64,000 nt of DNA from Embiotoca jacksoni (lineage: Eukaryota > Chordata > Actinopteri > Embiotocidae). The stretch lies in NCBI GenBank assembly GCA_022577435.1, contig JAKOON010000015.1:15130830-15194829 (forward strand). The letters run 5' to 3'. Position numbers and translations under genes: made by a program. Of the stretch, positions 1 through 10,500 are shown one piece after another (within the stretch, counting starts at the first letter, position 1; every line of letters begins with the position of its first letter). Under the pieces are notes generated by a model that had not been told where the DNA came from, searched no databases, and saw nothing but the letters and a program-made list of their open reading frames with translations.

Positions 1-11
1 TGTGGTGAGTG

Positions 12-12
<1 letters not shown>

Positions 13-85
<73 letters not shown>
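13..85. repeat. (TG)n microsatellite
   Basis: An almost uninterrupted TG dinucleotide run of about 72 bases. Such tracts are common in fish intergenic DNA, vary in length, and can adopt Z-DNA. The Val-Cys open frame across it is a by-product of the repeat. Confidence 0.97.
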
Positions 86-86
<1 letters not shown>

Positions 87-2778
87 CTTCTCGGTGTCAT
101 GTACCTCTCTGTCTGTGTACCTGACCGTTGCCAGGATTTCCTCTTCTTTTAATTGGGTTAAATTCAGTTACAAGCCGCATGTAAACACTTCAGAAACAAT
201 ACACCAGCCATCGGAGTGTTATGGGAGCACTTTAGTCTGTAGATAACTTTGTTTATACCTTGTCATTCGGGGGATGACCTCTAACCTCTTCCTTCATGGG
301 ATACAAATTAACATGTGCAGTGTAAACAGAACAGTTTCAAACAGTTTGAAAGACGATGAGGCAGCAAAACACTAGACAGCATGGCATGGGAAAATGCTTT
401 GCCACGTTTTTTTACGAGAAGTGAGAGGAGAGGAAATTAAGTTAAAAAAAAATTACAAAAATAAGAAAAAAGGAACAGAGATTAAGGGGGGGCAGAGGAG
501 GGGACAAAAGGAACGGTCTTCGCTTGTATTTTGGGAAGAGCTGAGGTGTGCAGGGTGATAACTGAGTGTTTCAACCATTGCGTCCAACATCTTGTAAAGA
601 TTAACAACAACAAGGTGGAGGTGTTCAGATACAACGCAAAGTTACCTTGGTAGTCCCTGAACAGACAACCAAAACTTTCCAGCTCTCTCATTCACCAACC
701 ATGTTCATCACAATGCAGAAGCATGCAGTACAAATTTCATTCATCTCACTCTATTGTGCCAAGAATGGGTTCAATGATGTCTGTTCTGACAAAGAGGGTG
801 GACAAGGTCAGCTTCAAGTCACCAGAGCTTTGAAGGCATGGCCAGGTCACCTGGTACCTGCATCAGAGACAGCAAAGCACTAGGGCATTAATTCCTGCTT
901 TAAAGGGAAAACCGGTTTGGTCACCTCTTATTGTGTAAATTCACTTCATGTGGTACAGTCTATTGGGTCAGAAATGTACCCATAAGCTTTTGTTTAGCTT
1001 GTTCTTCCATTTCAAGGTCCGCTTACCTGAAGGCATAACATACTTGATATGCTGCATGAATACATTTTCTAAACTTTGAGACAGAGACCAGCTGTTTTCA
1101 GATGCCTTTATTTTCTGATAATTGCAGTGATGTGTCGCTATCATGTATAAATAAAACATTCATTTAGGGAACAGTGAAAAATGCTTCTCAGAGAATGCTT
1201 CATTCTTGGTGCTGGAAATATTTGATAGTACTGCAAAAATCTTATCAAAAGTGAAATCAAATGCTACAACCTGGGAACAATATAAAAGTACTTTAAGGTG
1301 GGGCAACAAAGTAGGGGACACATTATTTGTTATTTATGGCCAAAAGAGAACACAGATATAAATCATCAACAAAAAGTTAGTTTGGTAATTGACATTGTAA
1401 CCAGCCAAGCATTTACCAGTGAATATAAATATAGAACTTCATATAAATTAAGTTAACTTAGAGATCAGGTTTAAACAGTAACCAGTGAGCCCTTGACCCA
1501 AAGCACAAGTAATGAAAAATGAATGAATAGCACTATAATACATTATAATGGTTGGGTTGTTTTTCTTTGATCATAGAAATTTAAGTGACTCAGAAATGTA
1601 TTTTGTAAAATCTGGTTTCACAATGAATCACAAGACTGAGTCACACAATAAACTGGAAAGTATTCAGATTTGTTGGTTAGATAAGTTACACATATAAAGC
1701 CTGATATATAAAAATAAATCTAAATATGAAAAAATGAATATAAAACCTTTCAAATGTATTGATTTTGTGTTCACTGAGCCACAGGCTGTAGCATCTCTAA
1801 AATTGTTTGGCTTTGTGCTGTAAAACAAACAAAATCTTACATTTCAGGTAATGAAAACAGTTTGCATCAGTACGTGCATGTTATTGCAACTACCAAAGGC
1901 TAGATTTAATTATAAGATGTTTTTAGATGTTTAGCTTTAAAGAGACTGTCCGCAGTACTTTCATGTACTGACATTAATAAGATAATGTGTATTAACATAT
2001 CCAATTCATGTGTTCAATATATCTCCGAGCCTTAAAGCTTTTGAGACAGAGAATGATCTTAAGCATAAAACTAAGCACAATGCTCGTCACAACTACCAGA
2101 TCCACTCTGACTCCTTCTCTCTCTATAGATCAACTATAGGCAGGAAAGACAGTTCAGCCAGTCAGGCGTCACTCTTCATTTGGGACAATTCGCCTGCAGG
2201 CCTTACATTTTACATGTGACATCAAACAGTTCTGCTTTGACTTAAGAGATTGTTCGGTAAAGCTACGGCATGAACAGCCAAGCCTAAAACACAAAGGTGT
2301 GTTACATCAATATTTGCTCACGTTCAGTGCTAAGCACACCTTCCTCACAAACCAACAGTTAAAAAAAAAAAAAACTGGGGATACAGAGAGGGTTCAGCAC
2401 ATATATCCATGCCGTTATTTTGTTTTATTACTCACTTTAGCTGTTAAATCAGTCAATATAGGCTTTGGACAAACTCTGCAGAGCCCTGATTATGACATTT
2501 TAAGATTCATTGCATAGCTTAGCTTTCCATCAACCCCTTCTTTTTAGATCAGTTACACAATGTCTACATGAAAGGAGCAATGTCCCCTGCCAGTTTAAAT
2601 TACGGTGCATAAAGGCAACTAAAGAAGGTGATAGGGGTTCTGATACAAAACCATAGATCACCAACTAGCATTAAGTGCATGTCAAAAATTTTGGGATGAG
2701 CACCGACTCCCCTTTTACCACAGAGCAACTCAGTCAGTGATAACATGGCATCACAGATGCAGCAGATAAACGCACATA
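86..2778. other. Non-coding stretch downstream of SPTSSB, no gene recognised
   Basis: This AT-rich DNA has only short open frames in all six frames, none with a recognisable domain or a plausible splice context. Part of it may be the 3' untranslated region of SPTSSB, which is transcribed leftwards. Possible minus-strand AATAAA signals (TTTATT on the plus strand) occur near 1107 and 2424, but nothing here decides where the transcript ends. Confidence 0.5.
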
Positions 2779-3288
2779 CTTAAAGGGACATTCCATCGAT
2801 TTTAAACATCACATTGAGTTTACCTATCACAAAGATCCCCACTGAGCCAGAAACCAGTTGTGAAATATCTTCTGTGTCTCTGAAGGAAGCTTCTCCAAGG
2901 CTGTGTCTAAAATCATTCCTGCGTCCACCTATTTTAGTAATCTCCCTATTCAACAGACACTTCAACCATTTGCATTTTGCTTCATCACTGACAGGTGCAA
3001 AGTCACACAACAGTTTTTACATCAATATACTTTTTTTTCCATAAAATTTTTGGGACTTTTGCGGACACAATATAGTGTAGAAATTTTACACTCTGAATTT
3101 GGACACCATTAAATAGTAAAGGTATTGTCGCGCACTGTATAGTAAATAGAGATTTTAGACACAACCAGATGTAATCTCAGTTTGGGCATCGGTTGCTTTG
3201 ACTAAAATAATTTCCTTTTTCATCTGTCCTACAAATACCCAGTTTTTATGAACGTGACAAATGAAATCGCTGGAATGGTCCTTTAAAG
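2779..3288. mobile_element. Probable MITE-like element with terminal inverted repeats
   Basis: The left edge (from 2779, CTTAAAGGGACATTCCATCG) and the reverse complement of the right edge (from 3288, CTTTAAAGGACCATTCCAGC) match over about 25 bases with a few differences. This defines a unit of about 510 bp with inverted ends. Inside, 3040-3175 reads like repeated teleost sequence from memory. No transposase frame is present, so it would be non-autonomous. I could not see a clear target-site duplication, so the exact borders and the class are inferred. Confidence 0.5.
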
Positions 3289-3689
3289 ACTGCAGCTCAA
3301 ATGTCATGAGAGAAAGAAAAGAGTCCAACAGTATTTTGTAGTGAGACAGCATGCAACTCTACGACCCCTGTATGACCCTATCATGCAAAACCCACAGGTG
3401 GTATGCACTCACACAGGACATATGATGACAAAAAGTCAAAACAAATAGGACAAACAACATTTCACAAGGACGGTGTGAAAGTAATGCACAGTTTTCAGAT
3501 CATTCCATTAAAAATCTTCATAGTTTCAGTCTTGATTAGCTGAGATGACTGACTGCAGTGGGGTTGAGGATGATCATGGGGCTCAGGGTGCCCCGGGAGT
3601 AACAGAGTTGAGTTGTAGGAAATGATTTACGGACTCATTCTGATTCCATCAATTCGTTGTCTTTTTTCCCTCCATGCTGTTTCCTTCTT
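3289..3689 (-). other. sptssb: Putative SPTSSB 3' UTR, proximal part
   Basis: This is the sequence directly after the SPTSSB stop codon on the minus strand. No gene or splice site is evident and no canonical minus-strand AATAAA is seen here, so the transcript probably runs further left, through or past the inverted-repeat element at 2779-3288. Assignment as 3' UTR rests on position only. Confidence 0.45.
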
Positions 3690-3932
3690 TTAGTTCATGA
3701 GTGCCATTGTGCTCTCGGGTTGGCCACCAAAGATCCCAGAGAAGAACTCCAGTGCCAGGCGCACGTGGATAGGCACAAAGACATATGAGGTGTAGATCAC
3801 CATGGCGATAGCAGAGAAGAGGATGGAGTTGAAGATGGATTTTTCCCAGGGCTCCAGGACATAGATGCCCGTGATGAGCAGGTACTGGTAGTACAGCCAA
3901 GACAGGTACTCCCTCAAGTTCTTGAAGTTCAT
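3690..3932 (-). CDS. sptssb: Serine palmitoyltransferase small subunit B
   Basis: Encodes an 80-residue integral ER membrane protein. The family binds the SPTLC1-SPTLC2/3 core of serine palmitoyltransferase, the first step of sphingoid base synthesis. It stimulates the enzyme and, for the B form, shifts acyl-CoA preference to longer chains (family knowledge). The sequence shows the family pattern: the block YLSWLYYQY at residues 9-17, then VLEPWEKSIFNSILF at about 25-39, then a hydrophobic helix at about 36-54 running into VFVPIHVRLALEFF. Human SPTSSB is 76 residues as I recall it, so this copy is slightly longer at the C-terminus. The start ATG at 3932 lies 8 bases inside the exon, after a good acceptor (CAG just before 3940), so the whole coding region is in one exon, as in the family. 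Identification against the paralogue SPTSSA rests on overall similarity to the B form and on the neighbour NMD3. Confidence 0.95.
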   Translation of the reverse strand: MNFKNLREYLSWLYYQYLLITGIYVLEPWEKSIFNSILFSAIAMVIYTSYVFVPIHVRLALEFFSGIFGGQPESTMALMN

Positions 3933-3940
3933 CCTGCAGG

Positions 3941-5065
3941 CTGAGTGGAGGAGAAATGGAGGTGGGATGTTGTCAGATTCAAGCCATGAGAAGAGATGGT
4001 GTGAGGGAAAGGTTTAGTAACTCAAGGTGAAAAATGTTACACGACAAGTCCTGAACTTTACTTTAGGAGAAGAAATATTATCAGCAAATGTTTTTGTACC
4101 AAGGCAGGAGTAAGGCCTCTGTCAGTATTTCATTACATTATTGAATTATCATTACTCATGTTTCACTGTCTATGCTGAAAGATAATCTGATCTATAACAA
4201 TTACATAGCCTATTATGTAAATGTCAATGCATGATCTGCAAACCAGCAAAATATTTGCCTCAGTTTCTCAAAATTGTAGTCGAGTGCAGGTATTGAGTAA
4301 GTGTTCTTTGTTACTCTATATCCTCATCTAATTAAATTAAACGGTAAAAACAATTGGATTTTAATGGACAAATTTAATAAAGAAATGTGAACACTATTTC
4401 TCTCTACTGGCCGATACAGAATACAGTTATGTTCAAAATATTCTATAGTGTCCCCATTATTTAATGGTTTGATTTACAGAATAGGCTTCAATAATATACA
4501 GTAATAGTCTCCATGCACAGATTAAGATATAGTTTGCCGTGTCAACATCATTATCCTGGGGACAATCATATAACTGCATCTGAAAATAATCCCTTAAATA
4601 AAAAAAAAACAATAGTCCTTGAGGCTGTGTGTTTATTACTAAGGAGGTGTGGGGAGAATTGGGAGAATTGGGAGCACCTCTCTAAGCCCTTCCAAACCCA
4701 CAGCACAGCCCTGAGGGTGCAATCAAGCAGCCTCATGAAGCTCAGTCACACCATTGAAACTACACCCACGGGTCCCACATGGCATGAAACGGCTGTCACC
4801 TATTTTCTCAGAACACTTCTATCCACACTTGCTACACATGGGACAGCTACACATGAGTTAATGCTGTATGAGAAGGTCCTACCGAAACGATTTTCTACAC
4901 CCACGGAGGATAAGGCACCGATAAGCCAAAATGCACCTTAAAAAAAAAATAAAATAAAAAAAAAAGCAGTATGTTAATGTTAAGTAAAGTAGCCGCAGAA
5001 GTCAACTGCAACACTGTAAGGGGCGGGGCCAACAGGTGCGCTGCAAGTGCAGGCATCCTCACCTG

Positions 5066-5099
<34 letters not shown>

Positions 5100-5507
5100 G
5101 GGAGAATTGGGAAAAACAATACGTCCGTTTTCAGTGCGGGACAGCTACTGTCCACAGGATGCAAACCAACCATCTTCCTTAATATTACAGTAGGGCTGTT
5201 AAACTGAAGGTTGCCACAGGCGACGCGCATTCTGGTAGTTGTTTTTTTTTGTGACAGTTATATTCTTAAATCACAATTTAAGTGGCATGTTTTTAATTTA
5301 AAAATGTCTCGATAAATATCTCCGTTAATAAGTCTGGCCCACGAAATCACTGAAGAAAAAGTTGTACTTTCCGTCCAAATGGTGTTAATGTCTATAAATT
5401 GCGTGCATGTATGATAATAACGGTTGATTATATATTTTTTTTATTTGAGGGGATGCATCAGCTCTTGATCGATTAGCATTGACTGTATAATCTATATATC
5501 TACTCAC
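3941..5507 (-). other. sptssb: Probable 5' UTR intron of SPTSSB
   Basis: On the minus strand a GTGAGTA donor (5507-5501) and a CTCAG acceptor (ending at 3941) bracket this stretch, just upstream of the SPTSSB start codon. It holds a T27 run at 5068-5094, A-rich patches near 4940-4970, and a 142-codon plus-strand open frame at 4513-4941 with no recognisable domain. The motif GGGAGAATTGGGA occurs at about 4651-4672 (twice, overlapping) and again at about 5100. Confidence 0.55.
5068..5094. repeat. Poly-T tract (27 T)
   Basis: A run of 27 T inside the inferred SPTSSB 5' UTR intron. On the minus (transcribed) strand it reads as poly-A, which could be the tail of an old retroposon, but no flanking target duplication was established. 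Confidence 0.9.
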
Positions 5508-5760
5508 CTCAGCAGCCGACGTGAGATCCCCCTGGATAAAGGCTACTGACAAGATTATTGGAGGACGAGCTGCAGCCCGCGTCCCCACTGCTGCTCCGCG
5601 TAAACGAAAAGTTGCCTCACCAGTTTGCCACTGGCCTATATGCGGCGCACATGCCGACCACGAGTGACACCGCACCACACCCACCACCACTTTGTCCTTA
5701 CACTGCAGGTGGACTGACCGTGAGGACTACAACGCAGAGAGGCCGGCGTGTGTGGAACAA
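5508..5760 (-). other. sptssb: Putative non-coding first exon of SPTSSB
   Basis: A GC-rich, CpG-containing block on an otherwise AT-rich background ends at a consensus minus-strand donor (GAG|GTGAGTA, exon edge 5508). Splicing to the acceptor before 3940 puts it in the 5' leader of SPTSSB. Mammalian SPTSSB also has non-coding leader sequence (family knowledge). The 5' edge is only estimated, from a TATA-like box at 5784-5790. An ATG at 5690 opens a frame that runs through the donor and, after splicing, stops at a TGA overlapping the SPTSSB ATG. Confidence 0.5.
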
Positions 5761-5783
5761 AATTTCGGATCAGTTTAGATTCA

Positions 5784-5790
5784 CCTTATA
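5784..5790 (-). promoter_or_regulatory. TATA-like box for SPTSSB
   Basis: TATAAGG on the minus strand, about 30 bases upstream of the inferred transcript start near 5755 and just upstream of the CpG-containing leader exon. A CCAAT motif (plus orientation) lies about 90 bases further upstream at 5879-5883. The placement fits a core promoter, but there is no transcript evidence here. Confidence 0.3.
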
Positions 5791-6017
5791 ATTCACAAAC
5801 AGCCCTGCTTTTCTGCATCCCTCCCCACCCCCCGCTTTGCGATAGAACTGAAGAAGAAATATCAATAAAATATTTCGACCAATCACTTTAATGATACAAA
5901 TATGTAGCAAACTGAGTGTTTTTAACTTCTAAGATCACAATAAGGGCAGCATTATAGGACCAAAGCTGCGCAAAGTGTTTAGGAAACAAACATAATTAGT
6001 GGGTTAAAAATATATCC

Positions 6018-6033
6018 GGGGGGGGGGGGGGGG
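6018..6033. repeat. Poly-G tract (16 G)
   Basis: Sixteen consecutive G followed by TTGGGGAGG. It could form a G-quadruplex on the plus strand. It lies about 260 bases upstream of the inferred SPTSSB start site. Confidence 0.95.
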
Positions 6034-6913
6034 TTGGGGAGGATTCTTCGTTCACTTTCCCAAGTAGATCTGATTACTGTTAACAGCCAGTTCAGGTTTG
6101 TGAAAAACGAGACTGACTCTCCTCCTGCACTCATCGAGTTAAAATGTGTGCCACGTCACAGACTAATAAACCATGTGATACCCGCAGGTCTTCATGCAAC
6201 AAACCTGGTGACAAAACAACTCTTAAACAAGCTCTTTAAATGTCGATTAGGATTTGTTTTTGTTTAAACTGAAAATGTATTGATTTTCCATTCCCCAAAG
6301 CATCAGAAATCCTCAAAAACAACACATCTACAACTCTTTCATGCCATTTTAAACTACACCTGAGGGTTTTTTTTTTTTAAGGAAAACGTCTTACCCAAGC
6401 TACCCCTACCGCTTCACGGTCCCACAAAGACCCTAAGAAATGTCTCCATGTTAATTTTACTGCAGCCCATGGCACCAAAGGAGTCGAACCAAAATTTGAC
6501 TTTCTTTTGTCCTTTTGAGGACATGCTATCCCTGCTTGCAGTTTTAGTTCATGTTTATCGTTTGTTTTACGTTCCTGTCTTTTAAAGAATTTTGTTTTAC
6601 TCTTCCACTTTACACTGTTTTGTTTGAACCAATTAATGTGCATTACATTTATAATAATAATAATAAATAATAATATATAATGTATACTAAATTATGAGAT
6701 TGCCGACTACTCCCAGAATATCTAACAACATAAAATCTGCCAAATACCCAAAAGTTTTACCAGATTATTACTTTATTATTGTGAAAAAAATAACTTGAGC
6801 AAAAGTGTACAGCAAGGATTTGTTATGAAGGGCATTTCTGGAAGTGAAATGTAAATGCGTTATCTTTCATTTTGGAAATATAGAGTGCATTGTGGAAGTT
6901 TGGATCTGTGGTG

Positions 6914-7005
6914 TATAAATAGTGACAGGTCGGAGTGTGGAACTGTTCACACTTGCGTCACGGCTCCAGTCAGTTGACCATCACTCCTAAGTGAGCCGAG
7001 TGAGT
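6914..7005 (+). promoter_or_regulatory. TATA box with downstream splice-donor-like site
   Basis: TATAAATA at 6914-6921 is a canonical TATA box on the plus strand. A consensus donor (GA|GTGAGTAT) begins at 7000, so a start near 6945 would give a first exon of about 55 bases. No coding exon on the plus strand follows before NMD3, which is transcribed the other way. It may be chance, a lineage-specific non-coding transcript, or a decayed promoter. Confidence 0.25.
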
Positions 7006-7113
7006 ATTTGAATATTGCCCACAGTAGTCAAATGACAATTAACAGACTTGGCTCAGCTTACTGCAGGTGTGGCTATTTAAATGAATTACTTCCCATTTCT
7101 TGTTGGCACAAAG

Positions 7114-7126
7114 CGCCCTCTGGTGG
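7114..7126 (-). promoter_or_regulatory. CTCF-consensus match
   Basis: GCCCTCTGGTGG at 7115-7126 fits every position of the reverse complement of the vertebrate CTCF core (CCASYAGRKGGC). It lies between the SPTSSB and NMD3 transcription units, a sensible place for an insulator. A 13-base core occurs by chance now and then, so occupancy is not implied. Confidence 0.35.
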
Positions 7127-7200
7127 ATGTCTGCAGCTCTTCACAATTGTTTTTCAACAAGCAGAAAACGTCTGAAAAATGTTAATAATAAGGACAGATA

Positions 7201-7206
7201 TTTATT
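7201..7206 (-). terminator. Candidate NMD3 polyadenylation signal
   Basis: AATAAA on the minus strand, about 370 bases after the NMD3 stop codon, followed downstream by a T- and GT-rich stretch (minus strand, about 7165-7141). This would give a 3' UTR of about 0.4 kb. Another AATAAA further left near 6772 is an alternative. Confidence 0.45.
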
Positions 7207-7574
7207 TTTGATAAAGTGAACTATAAGCACTCCATTTCCATACATTTTCAAAGATTTTATATGAAAAAAGAAAGCACTATAGATAAAGCTGAAAATGTTA
7301 ATGAATAGGCCCAGAGTGGGACCAGTTGAATCAACTGAAAGTCCAGTTTCTCTGTGAAGTGGCACCATTATAACTCTCAGTTTATCTACTGTGATGAGTC
7401 ATTACAGCACAGTCAGAGGATCTGTGGGATTTTTCAGGTGACACTTTTCTGTTTAATACGTCCTCAGTCTGCTCCCAGTTCAAATCAGAGGTGTGTTTAT
7501 GTATCATTGTATTGTCAGAAGACCTGTATTTGACACATCAGCTGTCAGTGCCATGAAGGCAGAACGGTGAGCAG

Positions 7575-10500
7575 CTATTCAGTCATCATGTTGGCCCCCT
7601 CCCCTCCGGTGGCGTCTGTTAGGCTGAGCTCCTCCAGCATCTCCATCAGGGAGATTCGTGGTGCTCCGTCATCATCAGTGTCGCTCTCCACTGGGATCTT
7701 AGACGCATCTGAAATTGAAAAAAATCGGCATCTGCTCATTAACTATCCGACACATCATCTATAACAAACAATGTGACATATGTTGTATCAGAAACCTAAG
7801 CAGCTGTTGACAGTAAATGAGCTGTAGCCTGACAATGGAAAGCTACATGTATCAACAGAAGTTTGGAAATCTCTAGAGATCCTGTTGCAGAACAAAGTCA
7901 TTGATGACCAGCTGCTCACCTCTGTAGATATTGACGTTCTTCCTCAGAGACTCATCTTCCTCCAGGTCCTCCAGGAAGTCCTGGTATTGTCTAAAGACAG
8001 AAAAACAAGTTAGGATCAAATCCATCTGGCACAATATTACAGATGAAAAAAAAATCCACAGGATATTTGTCATTCTGGGCACATTATCAAACTATTCAAA
8101 CAATGTCTTTAGTCACATTGTTTTAGGTAACTCAAGTGTTTTCCCTTATTTTCTGTACAGGGATATTTGTGCAGAAAACATAGTGCGGAATTCCTCAGCT
8201 TCAACATTAACCTGAAGATAAAAGCCTTTTGTGTTTCAATTTATGCAACATTTTTTAATGATATTTCATGAGAACTTCAAAAGGAAATATTTTAATTGGA
8301 TATTTTATGTAGCTAGATACATTATTATCTATCATTATTTTCTCCAATATTCTCCAAGCACTTTTGAAATAAAAAATAGGTCTGTGGATGTTCTACATTT
8401 TTTAATGTTCCATGAAATTCCATGAAAAGACAAAAAACAACAATGAATCGTTGTTTGTGTGACCAAAGTTTGATATAGCTCATTCCTCTGTCATAGAGGA
8501 CCGAAAACACATTGATGAGCCACACTGCTGCACAGGTGTCCATAATCCTTCATCCCAACAAACACAGCCACTGTGTGCTTATTTTGAATCAAGCCTACAT
8601 CCAACATCCCAAGTTACTAAAGACTTAGGCGCATGTATCTGCTCGGGAGTTTGGGGGTCTTCACCCAAGAAAACTAAAATATGCAATCTCATGATTTTTG
8701 AGAACAAATATGTATCTATTCACATCTGAAGAGTCCCCCAAAAAAATGCACAGTTACTACTTCTTTGTGCATAATGACAGCTAAGAAGCAGCATTTTAGA
8801 AAAAAAAAAGCAGACTGTGATTGAGAGGACAAGAGAAGATGAAGAGAAATATGTATGAGCTAAACACAACTATCCTACCTCTCATCGTCTGTGTCCATGC
8901 CCTCACGGTCTCTGGCCATCTCCTGCAGTTTCCAGTTTCTGCGCTTCGCCCTCCTGGTGCGGTCGTAGCTCTTCTTGATCAGCACCTTTGTCCATTCAAA
9001 TGCACATTGTACAAATTAAAACACATCATCAGGCTTCCTGCAGATTTTTATAATGTCATTCTATGAAGGAATTTACATTATGGAATCATGAAATCAGTAC
9101 TTCATGCTGCCACTAGAGGTCAGTGTTAACCTAGTCAACAATTGCATTATTTGAAGAGCAGGTCTGTGGACTGAGGATGTTGAGGGAAGTGCAGCTGAGT
9201 CTTACCACATCAGGAACATGTTGAGGGTTCATCTTATTCAGGTACTCATCGTTGATGTTGGAATTGGCGAAGTCAAACCTTAAGGGTGAGAAGTACATGT
9301 CGCAGTGAGTATAAGCCTCAAAGCCGGCTATCGCTCTTAACGTGACCAACGTCTGAACCTCCCATCAATCCTTCACACTCACCCGAGCACCAGGTCTCCG
9401 ATGTTCAGCAGGTGGCCCAGGAACGTACGGCAGTGATACTGCTGACTGGTATTCAACTCTGATGTTTTCTGAACCCACAGCTCAGCCAGGGTGTGCTGTA
9501 ACACACAAACACACGCCGAGGGACTATAACTGTGGTTTCAAGTCACCGAAACTACATTACTCTTGTTGTTTTCCTCCTGTTTGTTCCAACAGTAGCATCA
9601 ATAATAATGCACCATTCAGAGAGACGCAAGCAAGAGAGAGAGAAGTACAAACCTCATCCCCATCAAAAGAATTTTGGCTGCCATTTTGGCTCGAGTCCCA
9701 CATACAGGTTCAGGGATAATGTAATGGTTTGCTATTGATTTTGTTTCCAAGGGAAGAGTAATGTTCCCCCATAATGCAATCTGTTTTGCACCAACACACA
9801 CACACACTAACCTTGTTGGACCTCATGCCCGCTCCAGCACCCAGTTTTTGGTTTCTGATGATGTCAATGTCCATGACGATGAACTCCTCCAGTTGCCGTG
9901 GGTGACAGAGACTGTTGAAGGGGTTACGCCAGTATGTGTTCCCATCCACCTCAGCAACTGATGAGATGGAAAAAATTTTTTAGTATCACTAACAGTCATG
10001 CTGTGATCAGAATAGTCATCAGAACAGACAAAAAGACAAGCAGAAATGATTTAGTAGATTCTCATTATTACTGGAAGATCTTAAAAAATAAGACTAATCA
10101 CACACATTCGATCTACAATAATTTTGCAGGCACATTCTCCAGAAATGAAGTCATTCTTGATACATCTGATTGTTTAAGACATTTTTAAAAACCCTTACAT
10201 CAAAAGATTTTCAGTTCCTTCATCTAGAAGCCATATGGGTATTAAAAACATTCGCAGTATGATTTGTTTGTATGAGGTTTTCTTTTCTGTACGTACTCTA
10301 GACAAACTAGACAGGAATGATGTGTTCTCGTCTCCACTGCAAATAAAATGCAGAAGCAGAAAAACAGAAACACACACATTTCTAACACTCGAGTTAATTG
10401 CCGCTGAATCTTCCCAAAAAGGCTTGAGGCTGTTTCTGCTATTCAGCCACCTCAAAAACGTTCTGCGACAGAAATAGCCTGCTCTTTGAAGAGTAATTAA

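Larger units (their letters stand above)
5800..7200. other. SPTSSB-NMD3 intergenic region
   Basis: No coding exon is recognisable. It contains a G16 run at 6018-6033, an AT-rich triplet tract at about 6648-6680, a TATA box with a downstream donor-like site (6914-7005), and a CTCF-consensus match at 7114-7126. The open frames here are short and have no family resemblance. Confidence 0.6.

Noticed and set aside
4513..4941. 142-codon plus-strand frame as a gene
   Set aside because: No domain, no plausible promoter or splice sites, and surrounded by repeat-like sequence. Kept only as an unexplained block.
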